64,000 bases of DNA from Biomphalaria glabrata. Taxonomy: Eukaryota > Mollusca > Gastropoda > Planorbidae. The notes under the pieces were generated by a model, which was given only the letters and a program-made list of their open reading frames with translations, did no database searches and was not told where the DNA came from. Both the position numbers and the translations under genes were made by a program. Shown here in pieces: positions 32,309 through 52,952 of the stretch (its first letter is position 1; each line of letters begins with the position of its first letter). The stretch is from assembly GCF_947242115.1 (NCBI RefSeq), contig NC_074714.1:35164323-35228322 (forward strand). Reading direction: 5' to 3'.

Positions 32309-34901
32309 ACTCTACATAATACCGTACTTTACATAAAGACTTAAATAGGGCAATAATAATAAAAGCTCACTGTTTTCTACAAAACATTCATCTCTGATTT
32401 AAAAATAGCCCTTCTTAGTTGAACTATTGAGAATGTTAACCTATTTAAGAAATAAGAAAGGATGTCTTATGAAAGATGTTAGGATAGTTTGTGGCAATGG
32501 GTTAGGTGTAATATAGCTAATTATTTTCATTATGTCCAATAGGACAAGTTTTGTAGACCATCCCTTATGATGACCAAAAAAAAAAAAGCTGTTGTTTGGA
32601 AAATGCCATGGAAGTCTTTATATATGTTAATTTGAATATATCCAGAAAGGATTTAACAGAATTCATACAGAAACTTTATATTGCATTTAATGTTTCTGAG
32701 ATGGTTTCAACAACTTTATTTAATTAGACTGCCATCAATATCATTTTGAGAGACATTGTTTTATGTGACTGCGAAATACATCTCAAATTGTATAGTAGAT
32801 ATCCTTTAGGTTGTTGTTAGTCACAGTAATTATTAAATATAACTTTGTATAACATTTTTTTAAAAGTTTTTAATAAAATAAATAAAAAATTTGACTTTAG
32901 ACATTTATTATCAATGAATCATATAAACAAAAAGTTGTTCATGTATTGCAACCATAATGATTCACATTCGCTCATGCTCACTTAGGTGTGTGTTGACAGT
33001 CTTATCACAAGGCCCAACTGAATAAATATGTTGAGTAGCTTATCATTCAATTCAAAGAACATAGAAAAGTATAATATTTCAAACCATATGTCATACAATG
33101 ACATCTCTAGTCTGTGTAAATTGAACTACCATAAAGCCTGTTAACAATGAGGGGAAAAAACAATGAAAAAATATAGCATAAGCAGCCTTGACAAATTAAT
33201 AATACAGGATACATTGTAACAATTACAATATCATATACATTTGTGTTTGGACTGAGCTTTAAAAAATACATTAACTTTGTTAGAACTGGTTTTAGTGCTT
33301 TCGCAATAGTTGCCTTCAGAAATCCTCTAGAAATAAATATGTAGTGGTTCATTGACATAAGCCTGGAATGCTACTTGATATAATTTGATGGCATTTAAAA
33401 CCAACACCTCAACAACATATTTAAAAAAAAAAAAACTTCCAGAAGATTTTATGTACTAAAATTTATTAAAAAATTGTTAAGAACCAACTTAACAGATTTC
33501 ATGTACTAAAATTTATCACAACTTATTAAGAACCAACCTAACAATTATAACTAACTATGTGTGCTTCTTCATTCTCTTTCTTCTTTTTCGTTCTCACTAT
33601 ATGTGCTGTATGGCTTATATTTATATAATAATATGTATATCAATTAATATACAAAAAATTGACTATAACACCTTACATGATGTGTTAACAATTAGATATC
33701 AGTGATAACTACAAGAGAGCTAGTCTAGTAGCATTTTCTTTAGCCCAACACAATGAAGTCAAGGTGATCATGGCAATAATATATATTCAACCCACAAATA
33801 CAAATGAAAGCTCTTGACTTAAAACACACATACTTTCACACATTAAACCATGCAGAACTTCAATCAACTAAATTGCAACACTTATTCTTCTGTTACAAGA
33901 ATCAACACTTGGTCAAGAAGATAGGAAGAATAATTATCTTGAGACATAAACAGAACAAAAGACTTTAAAATGAAAAAAAAAATATTAAAAGGGCATAATG
34001 TAAACAGGACCAGCATCTTCTGTAGATTAAGAAACATTGATATTTATATATTAACATAGTTAACATTTATCAAGAGTTCCTTCAACTGACTTTAGTACCA
34101 CTGGTCATCAATGAATATCACCATGTCCTGGTTTCTGACTTTACAGCAAAACTGTTTTCAGTTGTAACCTTAATTATGTTACACAAAAAAAAAAAAAAAA
34201 ACCCAAAAAAACTCCAAAACGGTTTTAATTTGTTTAGTACTAGCATCACAGTGACAGTGTGTTGTACTCACATATAACTTGGAACACAATAACTTAAATA
34301 AAACAATATAATTGAAATGTAAAAAAAAAAAGAACTCTAATACAAAGTCAAACAATCTCTATAAAGTACCAAGCCATTACAGGATGCACTAAAAAGGTTC
34401 AGATTTGTTACATGTACAAAGTTTATTCATTTAGTTTTCATGGTGCTTTTTTTTTTTTTTTTTGAATAAAAGAATGATGTTTAAAAAGTATGTAATAATG
34501 TGATGTCAGACATTCAAAGTAAACAAACAAAAGAATATATTAAGCAGTGAAAATCATCAACGTTTCAAGAATGTTCTTCAGAATCACATACTGACATTTA
34601 CTTAGCCAATAGAATAACAGAAAAATAAAAAGGTTCACATTTACACTAGGTATTTTGCAGAGAATTATCAAATTTTTAAAGGAATAAAAATACTTTTTAA
34701 AATAAAATACTTTTGCAATAATTTTAGTTTTCAGATTTACTGGGTTTTGTTCTAGTAGACATTATTAGAAAACAAGTTTTTAAGACAATCAACTGAAAGA
34801 TGTATATTTTTTAAATAAGTAATTGTGTTGTTGTTTTTTCCTCAGCAATAATGTATATGGTATAAAAAAAAAACAGACTGTACAAATACTAACAACTAAC
34901 T
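32309..34901. other. RAB7 3' flank and long probable 3' UTR
   Basis: AT-rich DNA. The part nearest RAB7 (about 33000-34901) is probably 3' UTR; AATAAA on the minus strand occurs at 34422-34427 and at other places. A 19-A run is at about 34184. No second gene was recognised. Confidence 0.4.
33445..33543. repeat. Two-copy tandem repeat, unit 50 bp
   Basis: GATTTTATGTACTAAAATTT ... AAGAACCAACTTAACA is followed directly by a second copy starting GATTTCATGTACTAAAATTT. They differ at a handful of positions. Confidence 0.85.
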
Positions 34902-43211
<8,310 letters not shown>

Positions 43212-43264
43212 TTTTACACAAAGTTGTCAGGAGACAAACAAAAAATTTACAAGAGTAGTTCTAT

Positions 43265-45119
43265 CTAAAAATAGAAAAAAAAGGGTTAAATACTCATATG
43301 CTAAAGAAAGTTAACTTAAATGATAAAATAATAAAACTTTCAGATGCAAAAAAAAAAATATATATATTTTTTTTTACCAACTCATATTTTTGTATTACAA
43401 ATTGTTTCAAAAGAAATTATTTACTTCATGTATTAAACATGGAACGTAAAATGAAGAATAAATAACAATACACCATTACCATTCCATGAATTCATTCATA
43501 CCTTTGAACGAAATAGCATTTTAATGATCCTGTTGTGTAAAGTTTTATTTTTAGAAAACAATCACTTTAAAACTTCTGACCCTAACAATATCAAAGCTTA
43601 CTGAGCTGACCAGATAATATATCATTGTGGTATTATCAAAATCCTATTTTTATCAGTAGCAATGTAAGAACTTGTATACAGATAACTTGGCTAAACAAAA
43701 GGAAAGATGACACCCTTTGTAAGGCAGACCCACAAATATATCTTTAATTGTAATTGCCAGTTTGACAATAGGTAGTAGGCTATTTTTACTAATGAGAGTA
43801 ATTTATAACTCAATGCATTTATAATCTCAAAGTATGATTACCTTTGTATGCTTTCAGCTGAAAGCTCTGTTGGACAGTAATGGGAAGTGGGCTGACAGAT
43901 TGCAGTGTGTGTAGTCCTCCAGTGATTCTGAGGAATACAAAAAAAAAATAATAAAAGGTATAAAATGATCAGCAATTAAAGTTAAACTAAAAGGAAGAGT
44001 TGAAGTTAAAAAGCCACAGCATTTACAGTAACTGTCACTCTGGTTGCCTCTTATCAATGTTATCACAGCTTATAGTAGAGATATCTAGACCAGATAGTTG
44101 GGTCACTTGGGGAATAAGGGTTTATGAAAGACATGAAAGAGGACTTATGTGTAGTTTAATTGCTAAAAGGGAAAAAATTAAACAAAATAATAATGGAAGT
44201 TTGTGTAACAAACTCATACCCTGGTGCACCTGTGTATATCATTCATGCTCACACAAATTTTGCCAAATTTAAGTACATTCTCACTATCACACCACTGTAT
44301 ACGTACAGAAGTCACAGTTGTCGTTATATTTGAACATGTTTGAAAAGATAACAGGTCACAATTAATTATTTCAAGTAGGGTGTTTTTTCCTGGATAAGAA
44401 AATTTGTCATTTTCATGAGGGTTTTATTCAATAAACATTTATTAACAAATGATCTTTTAACAATGAAGCGTAGACCATTGCTAGAGTTATCTACTTTAGT
44501 TACAGTTGATATATATTCCAGATTTCAACAATATAATTTAGATCTAGTCTGTACCTAAAGGGAGGATACAAAAATAGATCTAGACTATGGTACAACTAGA
44601 AGAATAAACAGCCTAATTTTTAGACTAAATAAAAAATACAAAGTTTTTAAAAAGTCCTATCATCAAATGCCTGTTGTGTAATACCTTCTTCCAGAATGTC
44701 AAGATAATAAAGAACGCTGATAGTAAATGTAGAACAAGACGTTTAATAATAATGAAGGGAGTCATCAAATGTTGTCCAGCTGAATCTCTACGTCCATAAA
44801 ACTGCCTCTCTCTTAAGTCTTCAGAAGTATTCTGTTTACATTTCGCTTTTCTTCCTAAAACGTCCAATAAAAGTTTAAAGACCACAAACCTTTGGAAGCA
44901 ATTATCATAAAGCCTTTGGCCTCTACACCACCAAGGCGGATGCTTCTTTATCTCATGAAATATGAAATACTGCTGCAATACAAGCCAGGCAAAGAAATGT
45001 CTATTACAGATACCCTTTAAGAGCATCACTACCAATAAAATATCCCTCAAGTGATAACTGGGATGCACAAATTAATGCACAAGTTAATCTCATTGTCTAT
45101 AGTCAGTGATGGGAAAAGG
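43265..45119. other. RAB7 5' UTR intron and promoter region
   Basis: A candidate non-coding first exon lies at about 43842-43930 on the minus strand (ends CATACAAAG before GTAATC). The promoter should lie just above it. A 147-codon open frame at 44625-45068 (minus) has no recognisable domain and is probably chance. No repeat family was recognised here. Confidence 0.4.
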
Positions 45120-45880
45120 CTTTGCACTTCTTCATCTAGCCAGCTTTATTGCTGCTGAGCTGTGAGCTCTTTTGCAGACTGTGCCAAGGAAAAAAAAGTG
45201 TGCTGTTTTCTTCAGTTGTTCAGCACTGCCATACAGGGTGTTGGTTATGTTGGGCTGTAGTGGAAGTAGGGTCTGCCTAAGGTGGATTAGGAAGGGACAT
45301 TCAAAGAAGATATGGTTTACGGTTTCATAAGGATGGGCGCAGTGTATGCAAAGGGGGAGTTTATTTTGTTCAGATGGTAATTTAATAGAGGTGTGTGTCC
45401 TGTTCTTAGTTGGAAAATTGCCTTTCCACTTGCATTTCACTAAGCAAATAATAGTGGACCCCCCCCCCCTTTTCCCTCTAGGTGCTTTTTGACGGAGGCC
45501 TGGTTTGCATTACTCCAGACGGAGTACTACTGGATATAAACCCATCATGAAGTTTTTCTGGATATGGTGAATGTGATAGTGTGAAGGGGCCTAGATTCAG
45601 GATGTGACGATTCCACAGGGCATACCCAGGGCACCTTAAGCTTTCTACTGCAGAATATTTTCATTTGGAGAGCTCTATGGATGGCGGAGAATGGACCATT
45701 GGCCAACCCCACCTTGTCCCAAGGATATTCCGGTTACAGTCTTTAGACCCAGATGTTCTTTTTATGTCAGTTTTGGAGAAAATTGCCAAGACTGAAAACT
45801 ACCTTAAAATGTGGGGATTATATATTTAAAAAAAAAAAAAAACCAGAGGAAACACCCAGCCTACACTAAAGACTTTGCAC
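45120..45880 (-). mobile_element. LINE family A, second internally deleted copy
   Basis: 45128-45425 matches the 3' end of the 8854 copy almost base for base (NTLYGSAEQLKKTAHFF, IHCAHPYETVNHIFFECPF). The far end, 45844-45867, repeats its 5' end (CAGCCTACACT on the plus strand). Between them lie about 420 bp not seen in copy 1. Flanks CTTTGCAC (45120-45127 and 45873-45880), extendable to 13 bp with one mismatch, form the target duplication. RT and most of RNase H are absent. Confidence 0.8.
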
Positions 45881-46552
45881 AAATTTTAGGAAAGTTTCCA
45901 CAGCAGCGTTTTTGAACCAGCCAATTGCAGCGACTCAAATAAGAAGTTGCTGAATTATTTTTAAAGTAAGTAAAATTAATTAAATTTAATATTTTCTTTA
46001 GGCAATGTTACAAATTAATTACACTGCATGAGTTTTAAATTAATGCACTCATACACACAAAATGCATGCAAGGCACTATTGTTTGTACATTTAGATTAAA
46101 GGACTTTGACAGCTTTCTGCAGCTTTATATTGGTCCAGGCAGTCTAAACATTCTATAATAGATAGTTGCTTTACTGGTATTGTAACAACTCCTCTCTCAA
46201 ACAACTATAAAGAATTAATGTATGGCCAATCGTATAGCCAGCTCAACTGCTGCAGCAAATCTTTCTCTACCATCACCAGATAACTCGGTTAACAACTTTC
46301 TGTTGAAAAAACATACCTATTAATGATACGAGCCTAGGCTCATATTTGAAGGTACCAGTATGATAGAGAAAAAGAGGGTCAGTGAATAAACATCTTCAGT
46401 CCAGTGCATAACCAGGAAAGGAAACCATAATCTAAAAAATAAAGTAGAGAAGGGAGAAACATGGTGGGAAGGAGGATAATTAATGGAGTATATTTGAGAA
46501 ATAACACAAAGGAAGGAATAAGTAGATGATTATCTTAAAATCTATATAGGAA
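45881..46552. other. Intergenic, nothing recognised
   Basis: AT-rich DNA between two LINE fragments; no frame or repeat identified. Confidence 0.4.
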
Positions 46553-46638
46553 TGTTGTGTTGTCTTTATATGAGAAGGGAGTCCTTGTAATCACTTAACA
46601 AATTTCCATAGGATCAAAATAAGCAGTCTTAGTCTTAC
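46553..46638 (+). mobile_element. 3' tail of LINE C, 5'-truncated
   Basis: TGTTGTGTTGTCTTTATATG, GAGTCCTTGTAATCAC, AACAAATTTCC and AGCAGTCTTAGTCTTA match the LINE C end at 16400-16490 with few changes. Confidence 0.8.
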
Positions 46639-47489
46639 TGAAAAAAAATGTCCAATGAAAGGAACCTTACTACCCATTTTGATTTTTATTCTTAAATATG
46701 CATAGGAATACTAAGTAGCTTAAAATTATTATGGTCAAATGGCACATATAGTTGACTCTTGATAGTCTGATGATTCATAATCCGACACACTAAGTAATCT
46801 AATGCAAAGCTGATGTCAATTCTTGTTATGAATGTAAATACTGTAGTATAATGTATCATTTTTAGAATGTAGATTGGCTTAAAAATGTACATTATATTAT
46901 ATATATATATCGAGCATAAAATTGACTAAAATTCACAGAGTATTCAGGTTAGGTGCAAATTATCTTTACTAGATCTGAGATCCAAATCTAGACACTGTGT
47001 GATTATCCCTAGCTAGATCTAGATTTAAGTCACTAATATTTACTGACTTTCCACGTGAAGTCACTCTTACTGTTACAGCAAGCACATTTTAGGTGAGAGA
47101 GTGCCCAGCAAGGTGTAGCGTAGATGTTAGGCTGGTATCTGCTCTAATTATAGACAATAGTCACTATAGACTAAATCTAGCGAGTCTACAGACATAACAG
47201 TGAGCGGAAACAACAATTTCTATGCTGCCTTCAGAAAAATAATGCAAGGTAAAATGATGTTTTGAGCCATGGAAATGCTAGTTTGTTGTTTTTTTTGAGT
47301 GGGTTATCCAAATACTCTGAGTGGATCTTTTTAATTGTAGATCTAAACTCTAAACCTAGATTTCAGTAATACAGACTAACAACTATTATAACCTATGGTA
47401 TTTAATATATATAGAAGATGTGTCTTATAAATGTTCTTGCTCAATAAAAGAGTATGTATATAGATTAGATCTAGATCTAACTTAACTAG

Positions 47490-48790
47490 ATCTAGATTAG
47501 ATCTATGGTAATTTTCATCTTCCGAACAAGTTAAGTGCTGCTGCAACAATTTTTACGTTTGAATTTTTATAGCTCCGTAATGGTTAGTCCTATGAAAAAA
47601 ACTGGAAACAGCTGTAAAATCGTCATCCATTTGTCAGTAAAAATAGATATATTGTTTCCTTATGCTACACAGTTACAACAATAAAATATGAAGTTGAAGA
47701 GGGTCAGGTCAATGAGGTCCAGCGCTAACTTTAGCTAAAATTATTCCCCGCTCTGTACACTAACGAACACTTCATGTTATTGTATCTAAAAATAATATTA
47801 TCTTCAATTTTCTTTTTTTAAATACTGGTATCTATTTCTTTTTAAACCAAATCAAGACCAACAGATTAGTGTTACTTTTCCTGCTCTTAATTGGTCGCTT
47901 TTCTGCTTATAACTGACACCACAACCAGAACATTAGACAAGTTTTACCTATACTGTGTGTAGCCTACCTAGGCCTAGTTGACCCAAATAAAAAATATAAA
48001 CTGCGCAACCCCGCTTGTCTAGTCCGCTCACTCTGCTCAGTGAGTGTGACCTAATTTGGTACCTGATTGATCAATAATTGTCCCTCTCTCTACATTTTTT
48101 TTCTCTGATACTGTGCTGATGATAACACTCTTAGTACCTACCTGGTTTATCAATAATAAGGGCACCAAGGAGAGACTAAATGAGTGAGAGGGAGAGCAGG
48201 GTTGTGCCTATCACTGTGTTTGTTTCTTTGTTCATTGTTTTTTGCAAATTTTTTGGTTAAGTGTTAGTAGCCTATCACTTTAGATTGTCTTAACATTTGT
48301 AGAGCATTAGTGATGTGTGGCAAAATAGTAATAAAATAGTGTAAAAATGTAGATATAGTGCTGCCTCAAAGTCTTTAATAGTATAACAGCTCAATGTTCA
48401 TTAAAATAGCTTTAGTTAATGTCATTGATAGTAATAAACGAATATTAGTGAACACCCCCTTTTTACACAAAGGTTATGACATGTATGTGTTTTTGAGCCT
48501 ATTTAGAAGAATTTTAGATAGGTCTTGTTTAGCTGGTACCCAAATTTTCTTTAAAAAATCTTCACCCCGGACCTACACTCCTATCCTAGAAGAAAAAAAA
48601 TATAGTCCTACCAGTGTTCTTTGAACTAGTGTAAAACCCTTGTTTTTCAGAGTACAAACAAAACAATAGATATAGACTAGTTTTGTCATAGCTATCAAAA
48701 TAAAGGCTCATTTTAACAAAGATTGTGGGGTGTTCAGTAATATCAGAAAAAAAAAGGTGTTTGTTAGACGAAAATGACAATATCAAATTT
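47490..48790. mobile_element. Inverted-repeat element family T, copy 2 (diverged)
   Basis: It shares ordered blocks with 27123-28781: CCGTAATGG, TCGTCATCC.TTTGTC, AGTTGAAGAGGGTCAGG, TTCTGCTTATAACTGAC and GATTGATCAATAATTG. Ends (TTTTCATCTTCCGAACAA and TTGTTAGACGAAAATGACAA) are only a weak inverted repeat, so limits are approximate. No coding content. Confidence 0.6.
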
Positions 48791-50677
48791 ATCTAGACAA
48801 GTCTAGAACTAAAATCTAACTAAATTACTTTATTTTAGACTATTAGTGACTAATTTGTCATTTGTCTAAAGTTAGTCTAAACTCTAGTATTTTAAGTCTT
48901 GGGAAGTAAAGACCAAAGAATTAAATTAAACGAGAGATTGTCAATAGTAATAGCATGGTCATGGACATAGTTCTAATATTAGTTAGTCAGTAGTATAAAG
49001 TGTATAAAATGTATAAATTAAACGAGAGATTGTCAGAGATCTCGTAGTTTAAAGTGACTAAAGAGTAAAGTGAAAAAGTGTGTAACTTAGTAGTAAGTCT
49101 AAACTAGATCTAGACTACTAGAGTTGAGTTTAGGCACATTGGCACAATTTAGGCCATGTCATTCTAGAATACTAGTCAAGATTGACTAGAATTGACTAGA
49201 TTGTCACTAGATTGTGACTAGATATTCTACTTCTACTACTACTAGATTCTAGACTAGATCTAGGTCCTAGGACAATCTAGGTCTAGTCACTAGTCCTAGA
49301 ATCTGGTTAGGGCTAGATTGGCTAGATCTATCCTCATCATGATCATCATCATCTTGAACTTCTTAATATTCTTATATGCATTTCTACTGTACTGTAACTA
49401 TTAAATTCTATGTCTCATTGTGACATCATTGTCTGCCCTGGCCTGAATAAATAATAAAATTAATAATATCTAGATCTAGATATTATATCTAGATACTAGA
49501 TTATAGATATAATAAAATTTATAAATAATTTTAAAAAAATTAATATTATTTAAATTTTAATTATAATCTACAATATTAATTTATTATTATCTAGATCTAG
49601 AATAGATCTCACATCTACCCTCCTACATAGTGTACAATAGACTAGACTTGTACAAGTACATGTAACAATCATACAATGAATGATAATACAATGTAACAAC
49701 TAACATTTTTTACATTCATTTTCATCTCTGACTAAGTCTAGTTCTAGATCTAGATCTAACATTCGTAACATTAATTACAAGAAAACAAGTCTATGCCATC
49801 CTTGTCAACAGCAAAGATGAAACATGTAAATCTGACGACTATATTCACCTGGTTAAAATGATTCCGTCTGAAGCAAAAATGTTTTCCTATCACATAGATT
49901 ACAAATGTCAGTACGGAAAACAAACACCCTCATCAATATGGCGCTAAATCCCGTGACCAGTGACGTAAGCTTGCTAAAGGTCAGCTGTTTTAAAAAGCTA
50001 CCGGGTTATTTTTCTTCCTTTGATAAAATAAATGTAAACACATGTCACATGGGAGATTCGGATTATTCGCAATCTCCACACTCAGTTAAGTAGACAAGTA
50101 TGATTATCAACAGATATATTCAAATCTAGATCTAGAATGTTTTCTAGGTTCGACTTTAGATTCATTTAATTAAATTAGCACGAACCATTAAAGTCTAAAT
50201 CTATTATAATTACTAGATAGATCTAAATCTAGATCTAGATAAGACATCATTTCATGATCATAAGATCTAGAACTAGAATAGATTGAATTATTTGAATAGC
50301 GGCATCAATAGCCACAATAGATTAACTACTTTTATTACTTTTAACTTCTAGATCTAGATTCTAGATCTACTGACTCAGTGACTACTCATCTAGAATTTAG
50401 ATTTAGAATTTTCCTGGTATGATGAATAGACAGACTAGATCTCATTATCTAGTTGCTAGATCTAGTTACTAGTGAAATCTAGTCATCTAGTCTAGCTAGT
50501 AGGAAGGACTCTAGCTAATCTAGACTACTCTAGACCTAGACTTTAGACCTATCTAGATAAGTAGATTATTATAGAGTCTAAGTGACTACTACTAATTTAG
50601 TAAAACTGACGTTAGCATCAATGCATAGGATAGGATATGATTCAGTAATTCCCACCAATAGTTCACAGAAAATATGT
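48791..50677. other. AT-rich intergenic DNA full of TAGATCTAGA-like palindromes
   Basis: Dense overlapping CTAG and GATC tetramers, for example 49465-49500 and 50225-50580. A 36-bp piece at 49125-49160 (GGCACAATTTAGGCCATGTC) matches the 3' end of LINE family B. ATATGGCGCT and TGACGTAA near 49938-49970 could be promoter motifs. A 50-codon open frame at about 49775-49946 (IHLVKMIPSEAKMFSYHIDY) was not recognised. Confidence 0.4.
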
Positions 50678-51140
50678 TTATGATACTTTATGTCCTAAGG
50701 CAGTTCTGAACATAAATTCATTTAAATATGAATGGAAGAGTCCATTGCTTGTTCCGAATTGGTGTTTTAATTTTCGTTTTGCTCTCATCGACATATTCTC
50801 GATGTTTTGAGTGTGTGTATCGCTGTCGTTGGGGTCTACAAAGTTGTCTTGATGTATTACTACAGAATGACTGTAGACCCCATTATTTATGTTTGCTATA
50901 TTAGCATAAGCAGCCCATCCATCAGATACTATGTGCGTACCAGGCCAAATGTGTTATAGCTTGTGTTAACGTTGCTGCACTGTGATCAGGCACTTCGACT
51001 AAAAAACATTTTTTGGAAAGTTTTTCAACACCTCCAAACACCCAGTGTCCTACTCTCTACTGACCTCTATGGTATTTTCGATGAAAGTATTTTGTCTCAT
51101 CAATCTCAACAACAATTGGATCTCCATTTTCGTAAACCAA
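50678..51140 (-). pseudogene. Merlin-type (IS1016/ISXO2-like) transposase remnant
   Basis: The minus strand encodes YENGDPIVVEIDETKYFHRK, GHWVFGGVEKLSKKCFLVEV, PDHSAATLTQAI, PGTHIVSDGWAAYANIANIN, VIHQDNFVDPNDSDTHTQNI and ENMSMRAKRKLKHQ, then LNEFMFRTALGHKVS and TAA. This is the DDE domain of ISXO2/IS1016-like transposases, the family of eukaryotic Merlin DNA transposons. Candidate catalytic residues are D in EIDE, D in VSDGW and E in QNIENM. One in-frame TAG follows KYHRGQ, and one frame slip lies near the middle (between TQAI and PGTH). The N-terminal part is missing: the frame runs straight into the minisatellite at 51141. Confidence 0.85.
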
Positions 51141-52610
51141 CTTTATCCAACCATCAAATAACCTAACGGAACCATCCAATCAACCAACCACAGCAAACCA
51201 AAAACATCCAACCATCAAACACCCTAACACAACCATCCAACAAACCATAACCAACCACTGTCAAACAACCATCCACAGCAAACAAACAATATCCAACCAT
51301 CAAATACTGTAACAGAACCATCCAACCATCCAGCCAACCACAACCAACCAACCACTGCTAACCAACCAAAACAACAAACCACAACCAAACATCAATCAAA
51401 TCAACCAACAAACCATCCATACGACCAACAAACCTACCAAAACCAACCAACATACCTAACAACACCATCAAACCATCCAACCAACCATAACCAACCAACC
51501 ATTATCAACCATGTATCCACACCAAAACAACAATATCCAACCAACAAACCTACCAACATCATCAAACCAACCAACCATAAACAACCAACCATTGTCAACC
51601 AGCCATCCACAGCAAACCAACAATATCCAACCAACCAACCTACCAACACCATCAAACCAACCACAACTGACCAACCAACACCATCAAACCATCCAACCAT
51701 ACACTGCCAACCAAACAACCAACACCATCAAACCATCCAACCAACCAACTATCCACAGCAAACCTACAATATCCAACCAACCAACAAACGTAAGAACACC
51801 AACAAACCAACCACAACCAACCCACCAACCTACCAACACCATGAAATCATTCAACCAACCACTGCCAACCAACCCCATCAAACCAACAATATCCAACCAA
51901 CCAACAAATACCATTAAACCAACCACAACCAACCAACACCATCAAACCATCCAACCAACCACAACCAACCAACCACTGCCAACCAACCCCATCAAACCAT
52001 CCAACCAACAATAACCAACCAACCAACACCATCAAACCATCCAACCAACCAACCCCATCAAACCATCCAACCAACAATAACCAACCAACCACCCACAGCA
52101 AACCAACAATATCCAACTAACCTACCAATACCATCAAACCAACCACAACCAACCTAGCAACACCATCAAACCATCCAACCAACAAACCATTGCCAATCAA
52201 ACAAAAAACAACAAACCACTAACAACCATTAAACCATCCATCCAACCAACCAAAACCACATAAAATCAACATCCAACCATCAGACACCTTAACACAGCCT
52301 ATCCATTCAACCACAACCAAAAAACCACTGCCAACCAACAAAAAAATCACAACAATCAATCAAATCAAACAACAAACTATCCATCCAATCAACTACAATC
52401 AACCTACCAACACCATCCAACCACTGCCAACCGAAAAACCACAGCAAAATAATAAGATCCAACCATCAAACATCCTAACACAACAATCCATCCAACCAAC
52501 CACAGCAAACCAAAAACATCCAACCATCAAACACCCTAACACAACCATGCAACCAACCATCAATCCAAGCAAATAACCAACCACAAACATCCATCCACCC
52601 ATCTATCCAT
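51141..52610. repeat. Degenerate CCAA/CCAT minisatellite, about 1.47 kb
   Basis: An irregular array of CCAACCA, ACCATCAAACCATCCAACC and CAATATCCAACCAACC units. The plus strand has almost no G; the minus strand is a run of GGTTGG and GATGG tracts. Long open frames through it translate as low-complexity Thr/Asn/Pro/Gln or Gly/Trp/Val/Leu/Asp and are not genes. It begins inside the transposase frame, whose last readable codons on that side are DGWIKL. Confidence 0.95.
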
Positions 52611-52952
52611 CATCAAAATTTACCTTAGTTTCTATAATTAATTACTTTATTTATCTTTAGTACACTTGCAACAGCCTTTAGTAAACAAAATGTGAAAGAA
52701 AAAAAAGATCCTTAAAATACTACTAGTTGGCAACACCACTGTACATTACCAACAAACAAAATGGCGGTGTGCAGATCATATTAAAAGTCACTAACGTACT
52801 TTATTCATATCATTCAAAATGTAAAGATTCTTTTTTTTAAATCCAAATTTATTAAAAACACTAATTACATGTATTAAATGAATTAAATTTTATCCTGGCT
52901 AATTATCGGCATTTTATGAACGCGGGACGCTGATATACAGGATAATATATTA
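52611..52952. other. Spacer between minisatellite and MITE
   Basis: Contains AAAATGGCGGT near 52758, a YY1-type motif on the plus strand that could belong to a promoter reading toward EEF1AKMT2; no other support. Confidence 0.3.

Noticed and set aside
44625-45068. A 147-codon open frame on the minus strand upstream of RAB7
   Set aside because: No recognisable domain, mixed hydrophobic composition, and a length that can occur by chance in 64 kb over six frames.
49905-50093. A small gene starting near the ATGGCGCT motif
   Set aside because: Short frame, no domain, no splice partner found; only a possible promoter-like motif is left.
51511-52014. A 167-codon open frame rich in Thr, Asn, Gln, Pro, and matching Gly/Trp-rich frames on the other strand
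   Set aside because: They are translations of the CCAA/CCAT minisatellite; no start context, domain or codon structure of a gene.
51141-52610. A CRISPR-like repeat array
   Set aside because: No regular spacer-repeat structure, eukaryotic context, and irregular short units typical of slippage.
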